Positions 15,017 to 26,519 of a DNA stretch of 35,469 nucleotides are shown in pieces. The stretch is taken from assembly GCF_000308455.1 (NCBI RefSeq), contig NZ_BAFP01000008.1, forward strand, positions 1-35,469. Direction: 5' to 3'. This DNA comes from Nocardia abscessus NBRC 100374. GTDB taxonomy: Bacteria; Actinomycetota; Actinomycetes; Mycobacteriales; Mycobacteriaceae. Numbering within the stretch: position 1 is the first letter of the stretch; the number at the start of each line of letters is the position of its first letter. Made by a program: the position numbers and the translations under genes. Below the pieces are notes generated by a model. The model did not search any database. It worked only from the letters and a program-made list of their open reading frames with translations, and was not told the DNA's origin.

Positions 15017-17467
15017 TCACGAATCGAGCGTCGCGTCCTCATCGGCCGACAGTTCGGCCAGGACGGCGGTGAGCAGGCGTGCCGCCGCCACCTTGTCCAG
15101 CGGGTGGTTCCCGTTGCCGCACTTGGGCGACTGGACGCAGGACGGACAGCCTGCCGCGCAGCCGCACGACTCGATGGCCAGCCGCGTTGCCGAAAGCCAC
15201 TGGCGTAGCTGGGCGAATCCGCGCTCGGCGAAACCCGCGCCGCCGGCTTGGCCGTCGTAGACGAAGACGGTGGGCAGCCCGGTATCGGGATGCTCGGCGG
15301 TGGAGACACCGCCGATGTCCCAGCGGTCGCAGGTCGCCACCAGCGGCAACAGCCCGATCGCTGCGTGTTCGGCCGCGTGCAGTGCTCCGGGGACGTCCTG
15401 GGGGGCGATTCCGGCCAGGGCCAACAACTCCGGTGTCACCGTGTACATGACCGCCCGGGTTGGCAGCGTCTGTGGTGGCAGATCCAGTTCGACCAGGTCG
15501 AGCACTTCGCCGGTGACCAGCGTGCGCAGGTAGCCGATCACTTGGCTGGTGACCCGCACCTGTGCCAGCCCAGCCGTCACGTGACCGTGGGCGCGGTACT
15601 CGGTCACCGCGTCGACGGCGATCGAGGTCACCTGACGTGCGCTGGTGGTCCACCCGGGCTCGGCGGCGTGCACGAAGGCCACGCCGTCCGCGGGATCCAG
15701 CTCATCGACCACGTAGGTCTCACCCTGATGCAGGTGAACGGCGCCCTGGTGCAGCGTCGCCTGGGCCCGCCCCGCGTCGGCGGTGCCCAGCAGCCTGCCG
15801 GTCTCGCCGTCCACGATGGCCACCGGAGCGCCGATCCCGCCCCGGACGTCGACCGCGTCGTGCGGCTGGGTCTCCGCGGTCACGTACCAGCGCGCACGGT
15901 CTTCGGCTCCACGACGCCTGATCAGCCCCTGCGCGGACAGATCGCCGAGTACCTCGCGGGCGCCGAAGTCGTCCACCTCGGCGTCGGTGAGCGGAAGCTC
16001 GAGCGCGGCGCAGAGTAGTTGCGGCCCCAGCACGTAGGGATTTCGCGGATCGGTAATGGTGGCCTCGACCGGCTTGTCCAGCAGTGCTTCGGGGTGGTGG
16101 ACCAGGTAGGTGTCCAACGGATCGTCCCGCGCCACGAGCAGGACCAGCGATCCCTGGGTGCGTCGTCCAGCCCGCCCGGCCTGCTGCCAGAACGAGGCCA
16201 CCGTCCCCGGGAAACCGGAGATGACCACGGCATCCAGCCCCGCGATATCGACGCCGAGCTCCAGCGCGTTGGTCGTCGCCGCGCCCAGCAGCGATCCGTC
16301 CGACAACGCCGCTTCCAGAGCGCGCCGATCCTCGGCTAGATATCCCCCCCGGTAGGGCGCCACGCGCGCGGCCAGGTCGGGGTCGACCTCGGCCAACAGC
16401 CTTTTGGCTTCCATCGCGGTCAGCTCCGCGGCCCGGCGTGACCGGACGAAAGTCAAGGTCCGCGCCCCTTCGCCCACCAGATCAGCCATGATCCGCGCCG
16501 CTTCCGCGGTGGCTGCCCTGCGCACCGGTGCGCCGTTTTCGCCGGTCATCGCGGTGAGCAGGGGTGGTTCCCAGAGCGCGACCGTGCGTGGGCCCTGCGG
16601 TGATCCGTCTCGGGTGACCGCCACGCACGGCGCTCCGATCAGACGCGACGCGGCCGCCGCCGGCTCGGCCGAAGTCGCCGAGCAGAGCACGAACACGGGA
16701 TCGGCGCCGTATCGTGCGGCGATCCGCCGCAGCCTGCGCAGCACCAGCGCGACGTGCGAGCCGAAAACACCGCGATAGGCGTGGCATTCGTCGATCACCA
16801 CGTAGCGCAGCTTGCGCAGCACGCGCGCCCAGCGCTGGTGGGACCGCAGTATGCCCAGATGAAGCATGTCGGGGTTGGTGAAAACCCAGCGCGCGTTCGC
16901 GCGGACCCACTGGCGGATCTCGGCCGGCGTATCGCCGTCGTAGGTGGCCGGATGGACATCACGCAGCGGACCTTCGTGGGTCAGCGCGCCGACCGTGCGC
17001 AGCTGATCGGCGCCGAGCGCCTTCGTCGGCGACAAATACAGTGCGGTGGCCTTCGGATCCGCTTGCAGCGCCGTGAGTACCGGCAACTGGTATCCGAGCG
17101 ACTTGCCCGAGGCCGTCCCGGTGCTCACCACCACGTTCCGGCCGTGGAACGCCGAATCCGCCGTGTCCACCTGATGGCGCCAGGGCGCGTCGATGCCGGT
17201 GTCGCGTATCGCCGCAATCACTTCCGGCGATGCCCATGCGGGCCAGGCGGAGCGATCGGCGGCCCGTGCGGGCAGCTCGACCACATGGGTCAGCCGGGGG
17301 TCGCCATCCGGTCCGCCGACTAGGACACGATTCAGCAACGATGTCCCGTAGCTGAGGCCGGTTCGAGGCTGCGCGCGCAGCGCTGAGTCCGCCGGATTCA
17401 CGAGGCGAACCCCGCAACACGCTCGGGAAGTGTGAAACGTGTGCGTCCGGGAAGCCCCACCTGCCAT
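15017..17467 (-). CDS. DEAD/DECH-box helicase with C-terminal DUF1998 (MrfA/Hrq1 type)
   Basis: This 816-residue superfamily 2 helicase has motif I TGTASGKS (residues 116-123), motif II VIDECHA (DECH at 226-229), motif III LCSATSAEP, motif VI QQAGRAGRR, and a DUF1998 region with YDGQAGGAGFAERGF. The C-terminal cysteines follow CxCx3Cx2Cx5C and probably bind metal. B. subtilis MrfA and yeast Hrq1 of this family act in repair of mitomycin-type lesions and crosslinks, so a DNA-repair role is likely. The start is uncertain: ATG 17467, TTG 17479 and GTG 17401 are in frame and none has a good ribosome-binding site; homologs begin nearer to the LLNRVL segment. It converges with the tad cluster, as Rv3649 does. 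The 289 bp after its stop hold only short unlikely frames. Confidence 0.88.
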   Translation of the reverse strand: MAGGASRTHTFHTSRACCGVRLVNPADSALRAQPRTGLSYGTSLLNRVLVGGPDGDPRLTHVVELPARAADRSAWPAWASPEVIAAIRDTGIDAPWRHQVDTADSAFHGRNVVVSTGTASGKSLGYQLPVLTALQADPKATALYLSPTKALGADQLRTVGALTHEGPLRDVHPATYDGDTPAEIRQWVRANARWVFTNPDMLHLGILRSHQRWARVLRKLRYVVIDECHAYRGVFGSHVALVLRRLRRIAARYGADPVFVLCSATSAEPAAAASRLIGAPCVAVTRDGSPQGPRTVALWEPPLLTAMTGENGAPVRRAATAEAARIMADLVGEGARTLTFVRSRRAAELTAMEAKRLLAEVDPDLAARVAPYRGGYLAEDRRALEAALSDGSLLGAATTNALELGVDIAGLDAVVISGFPGTVASFWQQAGRAGRRTQGSLVLLVARDDPLDTYLVHHPEALLDKPVEATITDPRNPYVLGPQLLCAALELPLTDAEVDDFGAREVLGDLSAQGLIRRRGAEDRARWYVTAETQPHDAVDVRGGIGAPVAIVDGETGRLLGTADAGRAQATLHQGAVHLHQGETYVVDELDPADGVAFVHAAEPGWTTSARQVTSIAVDAVTEYRAHGHVTAGLAQVRVTSQVIGYLRTLVTGEVLDLVELDLPPQTLPTRAVMYTVTPELLALAGIAPQDVPGALHAAEHAAIGLLPLVATCDRWDIGGVSTAEHPDTGLPTVFVYDGQAGGAGFAERGFAQLRQWLSATRLAIESCGCAAGCPSCVQSPKCGNGNHPLDKVAAARLLTAVLAELSADEDATLDS

Positions 17468-17479
17468 TTCGATACCCAA

Positions 17480-17838
17480 TAGCGACCTGGGTCACAGCTT
17501 CTTTGCTGAACGTCGACTCTGTTATCAGCGAGCAAACGAACCCCAAGTCTGGATTCCACCATTGTGTCCCTCACCTGCGCATTCGCAAGATCAACTTTTT
17601 TGCAAATTGTCGGTAACTCGACTGTTGAATTGCCCGAAGACATGGTTCACTGGTTCCTGGTCGCAAGCTTCTGTGTTCGAGGGACGGATCCAAAGTCCAA
17701 ACCGTCAGCAGGATCGATGTTGCGAACGGTGTGCTTGGTGCTTTCCTTGCAGGGGGAACCAACAGTACAGCGGTCGGAACGGACCCGGTGGACGAACCCA
17801 GTTGTCCGCCGTTCCGGTAAGAAAAGAGAAGGAACAGA
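17480..17838 (+). promoter_or_regulatory. Spacer with long cspA 5' leader
   Basis: This divergent spacer is less GC-rich than its surroundings and includes a TTTTTT run at 17594-17600. No ORF in it is supported. A long untranslated leader is typical of cold-shock mRNAs, where it works as a thermosensor. I could not place the promoter with confidence. Confidence 0.35.
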
Positions 17839-18045
17839 ATGGCACAGGGAACTGTGAAGTGGTTCAACGCGGAGAAGGGGTTCGGCTTCATCGCGCCGGA
17901 GGACGGCTCCGCTGACGTCTTCGTCCACTACTCCGAGATCCAGGGTTCGGGTTTCCGCACCCTCGAGGAGAACCAGAAGGTCGAGTTCGAGGTCGGCCAG
18001 GGCACCAAGGGCCCGCAGGCCACCGGAGTGCGTGCGCTCAGCTGA
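17839..18045 (+). CDS. cspA: Cold shock protein CspA
   Basis: This 68-residue single-domain protein is a nucleic-acid chaperone that binds single-stranded RNA and DNA. Both ribonucleoprotein motifs are intact: RNP1 KGFGFI and RNP2 [20 protein letters not shown] opens the OB fold. AGAGAAGGAACAG forms the ribosome-binding site before the ATG. It corresponds to Rv3648c, between the helicase and topA. Confidence 0.97.
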   Translation: MAQGTVKWFNAEKGFGFIAPEDGSADVFVHYSEIQGSGFRTLEENQKVEFEVGQGTKGPQATGVRALS

Positions 18046-18062
18046 GCGGCGCAGGGATCCAC

Positions 18063-18103
18063 AGCTCGTCCCTCACCACCGGCAACGGGGTGGGGGACGA
18101 GCT
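18063..18103 (+). terminator. cspA terminator hairpin
   Basis: AGCTCGTCCC (18063-18072) pairs with GGGACGAGCT (18094-18103). An inner CACC/GGTG stem extends the hairpin, which begins 18 bp after the cspA stop and is followed by ATATCTGG. Confidence 0.75.
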
Positions 18104-18366
18104 ATATCTGGGGTAGTCACGGCCCGCGTGCGGCGGCGGAACGGCCCGCTGAGCACGCCGCGGCGCAAGTGTGGCGAAAAGACAAGGCATACTGATTCGA
18201 ACTGACGCGCGTACGCTCAGTGGTTCGAGTCGCAAGCACTCGACCACACGCGGCGTCACGGTATAAACGTGTCTGGTGCGACGTTCAGCCGTCGCAGCCG
18301 CTTACCCCAGCCGCGCACAGCGGGAAACAACGCAGCGCGGGTCGATCAGGAAAGGTGTATTCGCCG

Positions 18367-21270
<2,904 letters not shown>

Positions 21271-21301
21271 GTTCTCGACTCGTGGCCGTAGCCTGAGCGC
21301 C

Positions 21302-21808
21302 ATGAGTACAGAACAGGAACGCGAGGATCTGATCGCGATGCTCGCCGACCAGCGCGCGCTCTTCCGCATCACCCTGCGCGGCGTAGACGACGAGCAGGCG
21401 CGGCGGCGGACCACGGAGAGCGAGCTGACCCTCGGCGGTCTGCTGCACCACCTGGTCAGCTGCGAACGGCACTGGACCTCGGTGATCGTGCAGCGGGACG
21501 AGAACGCGGAACTGGATGTCTCGAAGTTCGGCGGCGAGTACGTCATGGCCGCCGAGGAAACCGTCGCCGGTCTGCTGGCCACCTGGGACGAGGTCGCCGC
21601 GGCGACGGCGGAGCTGATCCGTTCGGTGGACAGCCTCGACAGCTCGATCCCGACGCCGACGGCGCCGTGGACTCCGGAGCGGATCTGGCAGTCGGTGCGC
21701 TACACGGTGCTGCACATTCTGCGGGAGATAGCGCACCACTCGGGCCACGCCGACATCATCCGCGAGGCGCTGGACGGGGCGAACAGCACAGCGCAGCGCG
21801 CCTCCTAG
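21302..21808 (+). CDS. DinB/DUF664-family four-helix protein
   Basis: This 168-residue protein has the histidine pattern of the DinB/YfiT superfamily: LLHHLVSCERHW near residues 46-57 and REIAHHSGHADIIREAL near residues 140-156, which give the three His ligands of a metal site. Many actinobacterial members are thiol (mycothiol) transferases or isomerases; the substrate cannot be told from sequence. It begins 31 bp after topA with a weak ribosome-binding site and may be cotranscribed. At this position M. tuberculosis instead carries the adenylyl cyclase gene Rv3645. Confidence 0.8.
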   Translation: MSTEQEREDLIAMLADQRALFRITLRGVDDEQARRRTTESELTLGGLLHHLVSCERHWTSVIVQRDENAELDVSKFGGEYVMAAEETVAGLLATWDEVAAATAELIRSVDSLDSSIPTPTAPWTPERIWQSVRYTVLHILREIAHHSGHADIIREALDGANSTAQRAS

Positions 21809-22095
21809 TCGCGCGAGCCAGGGCAACCGGTGCCGTGGCTGCCGGGATCGCGGTGGTCCGGCATAGCTGTCTCCGCCGAGCTGAATGCGTCGCGCAGTAT
21901 TGGGCGGGCCCGGTGTTGGTCTGGCCGGGTGTGCGGGGCTGGGTGGGTGGTGTGCGGCGAGCCGGGCGTGCGCGCGGAAGCGGGGTGAGGTCCGGCCGAC
22001 GCGGCAGGACCGCGACGCACCGGCCCGGAAACCGCCGAGCGGGACGTGACCGTGCGGTCGGTGGATCCACGATCACCTCCCGCCAGGTGCGGCGA

Positions 22096-22190
22096 TCAGC
22101 ACGCAGCGGCGGCCTGGAGCACTGCGGCCACGGCGTCGGGCCGGGAGAGCAGCGAGGCGTGCGAGGCGTCGATCTCGCTGGTCAGCGCCT
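22096..22190 (-). pseudogene. C-terminal relic of an alpha/beta hydrolase
   Basis: The minus strand encodes ALTSEIDASHASLLSRPD followed by AVAAVLQAAAAC and a TGA. This matches the end of alpha/beta-hydrolases, where the catalytic His lies in a (D/E)ASHxxxLSRPDAVAxxI segment. Upstream, in the minus-strand sense, the reading passes into low-complexity repeats with no nucleophile elbow (GxSxG). About 30 codons survive, so this is a truncated remnant. Confidence 0.6.
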
Positions 22191-22324
22191 GTGTGTGGGC
22201 TGGTCGGGCGGTGCGTGGACCAGCCGCGCTATGCGTGGTCAGGCGGGTGGTGCGGGTATGGCCGAATGTTCGTGGTGGAGCCGGGTATGTGTGGCTGACC
22301 GGGCGGTGTATGGCTGAGTCGGGC

Positions 22325-22428
22325 GGTGTCCGGCCGGCTGGGTGTGGGCGGTGGAGTCGCGTGGTGTCCGGCCGGCTGGGTGTGGGCGGTGGAGTCGCGT
22401 GGTGTCCGGCCGGCTGGGTGTGCGCGGC
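22325..22428 (+). repeat. 38-bp tandem repeat, about 2.7 copies
   Basis: Copies start with GGTGTCCGGCCGGCTGGGTG at 22325, 22363 and 22401; the first two are identical over 38 bp and the third diverges after about 24 bp. It ends about 105 bp before the delta-prime gene. Confidence 0.9.
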
Positions 22429-22520
22429 GGGGCCGAGCGGTGTGGCCGCGCCGGGCCATGGGCGTCGGCGGTGGCGAGGGTGGTGTCCGAGACCGGCCGG
22501 GGTTTGTCGGGAGGGGCGGC

Positions 22521-22526
22521 TAGGGT
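22521..22526 (+). promoter_or_regulatory. Probable leaderless -10 box of the delta-prime gene
   Basis: TAGGGT is followed by 7 nt and the GTG start at 22534. There is no Shine-Dalgarno sequence, so a leaderless transcript is the simplest reading. Confidence 0.4.
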
Positions 22527-22533
22527 GTACGGC

Positions 22534-23739
22534 GTGGCGGGTGTCTTCGATCGGTTGGTCGGCCAGGAGGCGGTCGAGTCCGAGCTGACTGCCGCCGCCG
22601 TCGCGGCGCGCGGGGGCACGGTCGACGGCGCGATGACGCATTCGTGGTTGTTCACCGGTCCGCCGGGGTCGGGCAGATCCGTTGCGGCGCTGTGCTTTGC
22701 GGCGGCGTTGCAGTGCACCGACTCGGAGATACCCGGGTGCGGCAGGTGTCACGCCTGCACCACCACCATGGCGGGCACACATGGCGACGTTCGCCGGGTG
22801 GTGCCCGAGGGTCTGAGTATCAGCACCAAGGAGATGCGCGAGATCGTGCAGGTGGCCTCGCGTAGGCCGAGCACGGGGCGCTGGCAGGTGGTGGTCATCG
22901 AGGATGCCGACCGGTTGACCGAGGCGGCGGGCAATGTGCTGCTCAAGGTCGTCGAGGAGCCGCCGGACCGGACGGTGTTCCTGCTCTGCGCGCCCTCGGT
23001 GGATCCGGAGGACATCTCGATCACGCTGCGCTCCCGCTGTCGGCATGTGCACCTGGTGACGCCTTCGGTGCCCGCCATCGCACGGGTGCTCCGGGAACGC
23101 GACAAGCTCGATGAGAAGACCGCGAACTGGGCCGCCTCCATCAGCGGCGGGCATGTCGGCCGGGCCCGCAGGCTCGCCACCGACGAGGAGGCGCGAGCTC
23201 GCCGTCGGCGCGCTCTGGCGTTGGTCGCCGCGTCCGGAAAACCCGGTGCGGCCTACGCCGCCGCTGACGAGCTGGTCCGCGCGGCCGACGACGAGGCCAA
23301 GCAGATGAGCGCGACCCGCGACGAACGTGAGCGCGAGGAACTGGCCACGGCGATGGGTGCGGGTGGCACAGGAAAGGGCGCGGCGAGCGCAACCCGCGGC
23401 TCCGCGGGCGTCCTCAAGGATCTGGAGCGACGGCAGAAATCGCGCGCGACCCGCACCGGCCGCGACGCACTCGATCGCGCGCTGATCGACGTGGCAGGCG
23501 TCTACCGGGACGCGCTGGCCGTCCGATTCGGCGCCACCCGGCTCGGCTCCGGCGTCGCGCTCACTCACCCGGACCTGTCCGACGAGATCCACGAGCTGGC
23601 CGAACGCGTGCCCCCCGAGGGTCTGCTGAAATCCATCGACGCCGTCCTCGCCTGCCGCGAAGCGCTCGACCAGAACGTCAAACCCCGTTTCGCCCTCGCC
23701 GCCATGGCCGCCGCCCTCATCGCCGCCCGCGCACAATGA
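22534..23739 (+). CDS. holB: DNA polymerase III subunit delta-prime
   Basis: This 401-residue clamp-loader AAA+ subunit starts VAGVFDRLVGQEAVESEL, the usual opening of this family. The P-loop is GPPGSGRS, with Arg in place of the catalytic Lys, as expected for a non-hydrolysing delta-prime subunit. A four-cysteine zinc module (CTDSEIPGCGRCHAC) follows, then VVIEDADRLTEAAGNVLLK and the arginine-finger SRC motif in LRSRCRH. Length equals that of Rv3644c as I recall it. The GTG at 22534 is chosen from the homolog start and the TAGGGT box 7 bp upstream. It ends 62 bp before tRNA-Thr, the same arrangement as in mycobacteria. Confidence 0.93.
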   Translation: MAGVFDRLVGQEAVESELTAAAVAARGGTVDGAMTHSWLFTGPPGSGRSVAALCFAAALQCTDSEIPGCGRCHACTTTMAGTHGDVRRVVPEGLSISTKEMREIVQVASRRPSTGRWQVVVIEDADRLTEAAGNVLLKVVEEPPDRTVFLLCAPSVDPEDISITLRSRCRHVHLVTPSVPAIARVLRERDKLDEKTANWAASISGGHVGRARRLATDEEARARRRRALALVAASGKPGAAYAAADELVRAADDEAKQMSATRDEREREELATAMGAGGTGKGAASATRGSAGVLKDLERRQKSRATRTGRDALDRALIDVAGVYRDALAVRFGATRLGSGVALTHPDLSDEIHELAERVPPEGLLKSIDAVLACREALDQNVKPRFALAAMAAALIAARAQ

Positions 23740-23752
23740 CCGTGACCACCGG

Positions 23753-23783
23753 TTTTCGCGATCCGGCCGCGAGACGATAGACT
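23753..23783 (+). promoter_or_regulatory. Possible tRNA-Thr promoter
   Basis: TAGACT at 23778-23783 is a good -10 box 18 bp before the tRNA 5' end; TTTTCG (23753-23758) is a weak -35 at 19 bp spacing. Confidence 0.4.
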
Positions 23784-23801
23784 CGCCTGGCCGAAAGGCA
23801 C

Positions 23802-23877
23802 GCCGCCTTAGCTCAGTCGGTAGAGCGCTTCACTCGTAATGAAAAGGTCGGGGGTTCGATTCCCCCAGGCGGCTCCA
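23802..23877 (+). tRNA. tRNA-Thr (anticodon CGT)
   Basis: The cloverleaf is complete. The acceptor stem GCCGCCT pairs with AGGCGGC, the D arm is GCTCAGTCGGTAGAGC, the anticodon loop CTCGTAA has CGT at 23835-23837, and the T arm is GGGGGTTCGATTCCCCC. CCA is encoded at 23875-23877. It reads ACG threonine codons. The 3' half is the probable attachment site of the element that begins downstream. Confidence 0.97.
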
Positions 23878-23991
23878 CGTAAAAGCCAGGTCAACCGCAG
23901 TTTTGGTACCCTGGAGCAGGCCCGGTGTCATCACCGCCGTCATCAACCGCATCTCGAGGCGACGTGTCTTCCGACAACCGGAAGGTTCACT

Positions 23992-25245
23992 ATGGCCTCC
24001 ACACCCCGCCCGCGGCCCCGCAGCGACGGCAGCGTCGCCTGGCAGGTCCCCTTCTACTACCGCGACACCTGCGGCAAGCGCCGTCAATCCTCGGAAACCT
24101 TCGATGAGTACGCCGAGGCCCAGTGGTGGGCCGCACTCATCGACAAGGTCGGCATCGAGGAAGCACTGAAGGTCCTCGAAGCCACACGCGACTCCGGCTC
24201 CGATGTGATTCTCCTCACCACCTGGCTGCACCGGTACGTCGACCGGATGACCGGAGTGCAGGAGGACGGCCGCCGCAAGTACCGCGCGTTCATCCGCAAC
24301 GACATCGTCCCGTTCTTCGGTGAAGGCGCCCCGATCGACGCCGTCACCCAGGACACCGACGCCGCCTGGGTCGTCTATCTCGAACAGGACCGGGGCAACT
24401 CACCCAAGACCATCGCCAACAAGCACGGCTTCCTCAGCGCCGCGCTGCGCGCGGCCGTCGAGCAGCGCCCCACACCGCTGCTGCCCTACAACCCGTGCGC
24501 GGGTACCCGGCTGCCTCGGCACGATCCGGCGGAGATCGATATCTTCTCCAACGACGAATGGGAGCTGTTCGAGCAGTTGCTGCTCGAACGGTGGCGCCCG
24601 CAGGCCGAGTTCGGGCTGGTGTCCATGGCACGACCCAGCGAGGTCGGCGCGCTGCTGGTGCGCGACATCGACCCGGAGACCGGCGCGGTGCGGATCAACA
24701 AGGCATGGAAGGACGACGGCACCCGCCTGCGGCTGGGCAAGCCGAAATCCAAGCGCGGCATCCGCACGGTCAACGTGCCGCTGGAAACCGTGGCGCGGCT
24801 GGATCTGGCGCGTCCGGGCGACGCGCTGCTGTTCCATACCCGCAACGACACACCCGTCACCGCCTACCACTTCTACAAGAACGCCTGGCAGCCCGCGCTA
24901 CGCCGCCTCGAGGCGCTGTCGCGCCGGGACTTCAGCTTGTTCACCAAGAAGGCCCTGTGGCGCGGTGAGGACCCCGAACTGCTGCTGGCCTACTACGGCA
25001 GCACGGTCAACACGCTGTGCGGTAAGCGGCTGAGTCCCTACACCCTGCGCCACACCGGCATCTCCTGGAAGTTGCAGGACGGGGTGCCGCTGTTCGTCGT
25101 CTCCCGCGACGCCGGGCACGAATCGGTCACCACCACCGACCGCCGCTACGGCCACAACGACCGCGCCGCCAGCGCCTCCGCCGCCCAAGTCATCGCCGGA
25201 CGCTTACCACGCGTGCGTGCCAGCATGCTCACCCTCGCCGCCTGA
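23992..25245 (+). CDS. int: Tyrosine recombinase/integrase
   Basis: This 417-residue phage-type integrase has an N-terminal AP2-like arm-binding region (WQVPFYYRDTCGKRRQSSETF), a SAM-like core-binding domain (about residues 75-165) and a catalytic domain (about residues 180-400). Catalytic residues seen are the first Arg in SMARPSEVGAL, Lys in KPKSKRG, Arg in YTLRHTGIS (the usual HxxR His is Tyr here), His in DAGHESV and the nucleophile Tyr in TTDRRYGH. GGAAGG precedes the ATG by 7 nt; an open frame reaches back into the tRNA but has no supported start. It sits 115 bp after tRNA-Thr in the same direction, the standard arrangement for an element integrated at a tRNA 3' end. Confidence 0.93.
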   Translation: MASTPRPRPRSDGSVAWQVPFYYRDTCGKRRQSSETFDEYAEAQWWAALIDKVGIEEALKVLEATRDSGSDVILLTTWLHRYVDRMTGVQEDGRRKYRAFIRNDIVPFFGEGAPIDAVTQDTDAAWVVYLEQDRGNSPKTIANKHGFLSAALRAAVEQRPTPLLPYNPCAGTRLPRHDPAEIDIFSNDEWELFEQLLLERWRPQAEFGLVSMARPSEVGALLVRDIDPETGAVRINKAWKDDGTRLRLGKPKSKRGIRTVNVPLETVARLDLARPGDALLFHTRNDTPVTAYHFYKNAWQPALRRLEALSRRDFSLFTKKALWRGEDPELLLAYYGSTVNTLCGKRLSPYTLRHTGISWKLQDGVPLFVVSRDAGHESVTTTDRRYGHNDRAASASAAQVIAGRLPRVRASMLTLAA

Positions 25246-25278
25246 CCTTTCCGTTTCCCCGACGTCCGCACCGAGCGA

Positions 25279-25330
25279 AATCCATTCCATTTCATTCCGT
25301 CCCGACCGGCGGAATGAAATGGAATGGATT
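25279..25330. promoter_or_regulatory. Perfect 21-bp inverted repeat of GGAATG decamers
   Basis: Arms 25279-25299 and 25310-25330 are perfectly complementary around a 10-nt centre. The right side reads GGAATGAAAT, then GGAATGGATT, then GGAATGGAAC, three decamers with a 10-bp period, so repeats fall on one face of the helix. It lies 34 bp after the integrase stop and just before, or overlapping, the start of the next gene. It could be an operator for that coiled-coil protein, or an intrinsic terminator of the integrase gene, though no U-tract follows. Confidence 0.75.
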
Positions 25331-25344
25331 GGAATGGAACTCAT

Positions 25345-26319
25345 GTGCTGAAAGCCGTCACCGGAGCACCGATCAGCCCACCCGAAGGCCTGTGCCAATT
25401 CCCCGGCTGCCACACGCCGCTGCCCCCACGCGCCCCCGGACAACGCGGCGCCCCGCGCCGCTACTGCGACAACCCCGACCACACCGCCCAGAAAGCACTG
25501 CGCCACAGCAGAAACCTCCACCGCGAAGCGGCCAAGCTCGACCTGCGGGCGCCTTCGCTGCGACCGGTCACCGACGGCAAAACCACCCTGTCGGCGTTGC
25601 TGGACCGCTACGCCCAGTTGCGTTCCGAGCTCGCCGCCGTCGCTGCCGACGTGACCGACCTGTTCGCACACCTCACCGACCCAGCCGCCATCGACCGCGA
25701 AATCGCCGACATCGAGCGCGAAGCCACCCGCCGCGTTACCGCCGCCGAACAAGCCCGCGCCGATACCGAACAGCACAACCACGCACTGACCCGACGCCTC
25801 GAACGCGCCCTCGCCCGCGCGGCGCAGGCCCTGGCCGCCGCCGACGAAGCCGACGCCAGAGCACAGCACGCCAGCGACCGCCTCGCGCGCGTCGAACAGG
25901 AAGCCGCCGCGCGGGTCGTGGCGGCCGAGGCCGAGCGCGACCAGATCTACGCGGAAGCCGAAACCGCGCGGAGCGAGATGCGCGATACCGTAGAAGCAGC
26001 TCGGATCGCCCAGGCCCGCGCCGAAGGTGAGCGCGACCTCTTTCGCGACCAGCACCACGCCCTGTGCGAAGAGAACCGGCTCCTGCGCGAACGCCTCGAC
26101 ACCGAGCGGGCCGAGCATCGGCAACGGATCGAACACCGCGACATCGAATACGCCCGCGCGATCACCGCAGCACATGCCATGGCCAGCCGCGCTGCCCGAG
26201 AACACCGGGACCAACTCACTGACGTGATCCGGCGGTGCAGCCCTCAACCACACCACTGGCCGGAGCGGGCCGCCGACAAGTCCGATGCCGCAGCACTCGA
26301 TGCGTTGGCCTCCAGCTAA
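25345..26319 (+). CDS. Zinc-motif/coiled-coil protein, KfrA-like in build
   Basis: This 324-residue protein of unknown function has a putative metal site near the N-terminus (Cys17, Cys22, Cys41, His46 in CQFPGC...YCDNPDH) followed by a very long alanine/glutamate/arginine-rich helix from about residue 75 to 300, almost certainly a coiled coil. The overall plan, a small DNA- or metal-binding head and a long coiled coil, recalls KfrA-type plasmid proteins that bind operators upstream of their own gene. The perfect inverted repeat just upstream fits such autoregulation. GTG 25345 keeps that repeat outside the gene; ATG 25324 lies inside it and would add 7 residues. Neither has a strong ribosome-binding site. 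Confidence 0.7.
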   Translation: MLKAVTGAPISPPEGLCQFPGCHTPLPPRAPGQRGAPRRYCDNPDHTAQKALRHSRNLHREAAKLDLRAPSLRPVTDGKTTLSALLDRYAQLRSELAAVAADVTDLFAHLTDPAAIDREIADIEREATRRVTAAEQARADTEQHNHALTRRLERALARAAQALAAADEADARAQHASDRLARVEQEAAARVVAAEAERDQIYAEAETARSEMRDTVEAARIAQARAEGERDLFRDQHHALCEENRLLRERLDTERAEHRQRIEHRDIEYARAITAAHAMASRAAREHRDQLTDVIRRCSPQPHHWPERAADKSDAAALDALASS

Positions 26320-26465
26320 ACTGGCGAATGCGCCGTCGGCCCGCAGGGGAGCGCACGACTCCACCTGCGCCAGTCGGCGACGCTCAGCATTGTCTCGAAG
26401 CATCGCGAAGAGGGCGGCGCGACAGAAGCCACCCTCCGTCGGCTAACGGACCGATGGCTGCAGAA

Positions 26466-26500
26466 CGAAAATGTCCCGTGCACAGCCATGTGCACGGGAC
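26466..26500 (-). terminator. Intrinsic terminator of the frameshifted membrane gene
   Basis: An 11-bp perfect stem (GTCCCGTGCAC at 26473-26483 with 26490-26500) and a 6-nt loop are followed on the minus strand by ATTTTCGTT. It begins 19 bp after the minus-strand stop at 26520. Confidence 0.85.
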
Positions 26501-26519
26501 GTTCGATCAGGCGGGTGGG

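Larger units (their letters stand above)
21809..22520. other. GT-rich spacer with decayed and repetitive DNA
   Basis: No intact gene is supported. The plus strand is strongly biased to G and T, and short motifs such as GGGCGGTG and GGCTGGTG recur. The interval contains an alpha/beta-hydrolase tail on the minus strand and a 38-bp tandem repeat. The long minus-strand frame across it runs antisense through the delta-prime gene. Confidence 0.5.

Noticed and set aside
22325..22428. Possible CRISPR or iteron array
   Set aside because: The 38-bp units are contiguous, with no unique spacers and no cas genes nearby.
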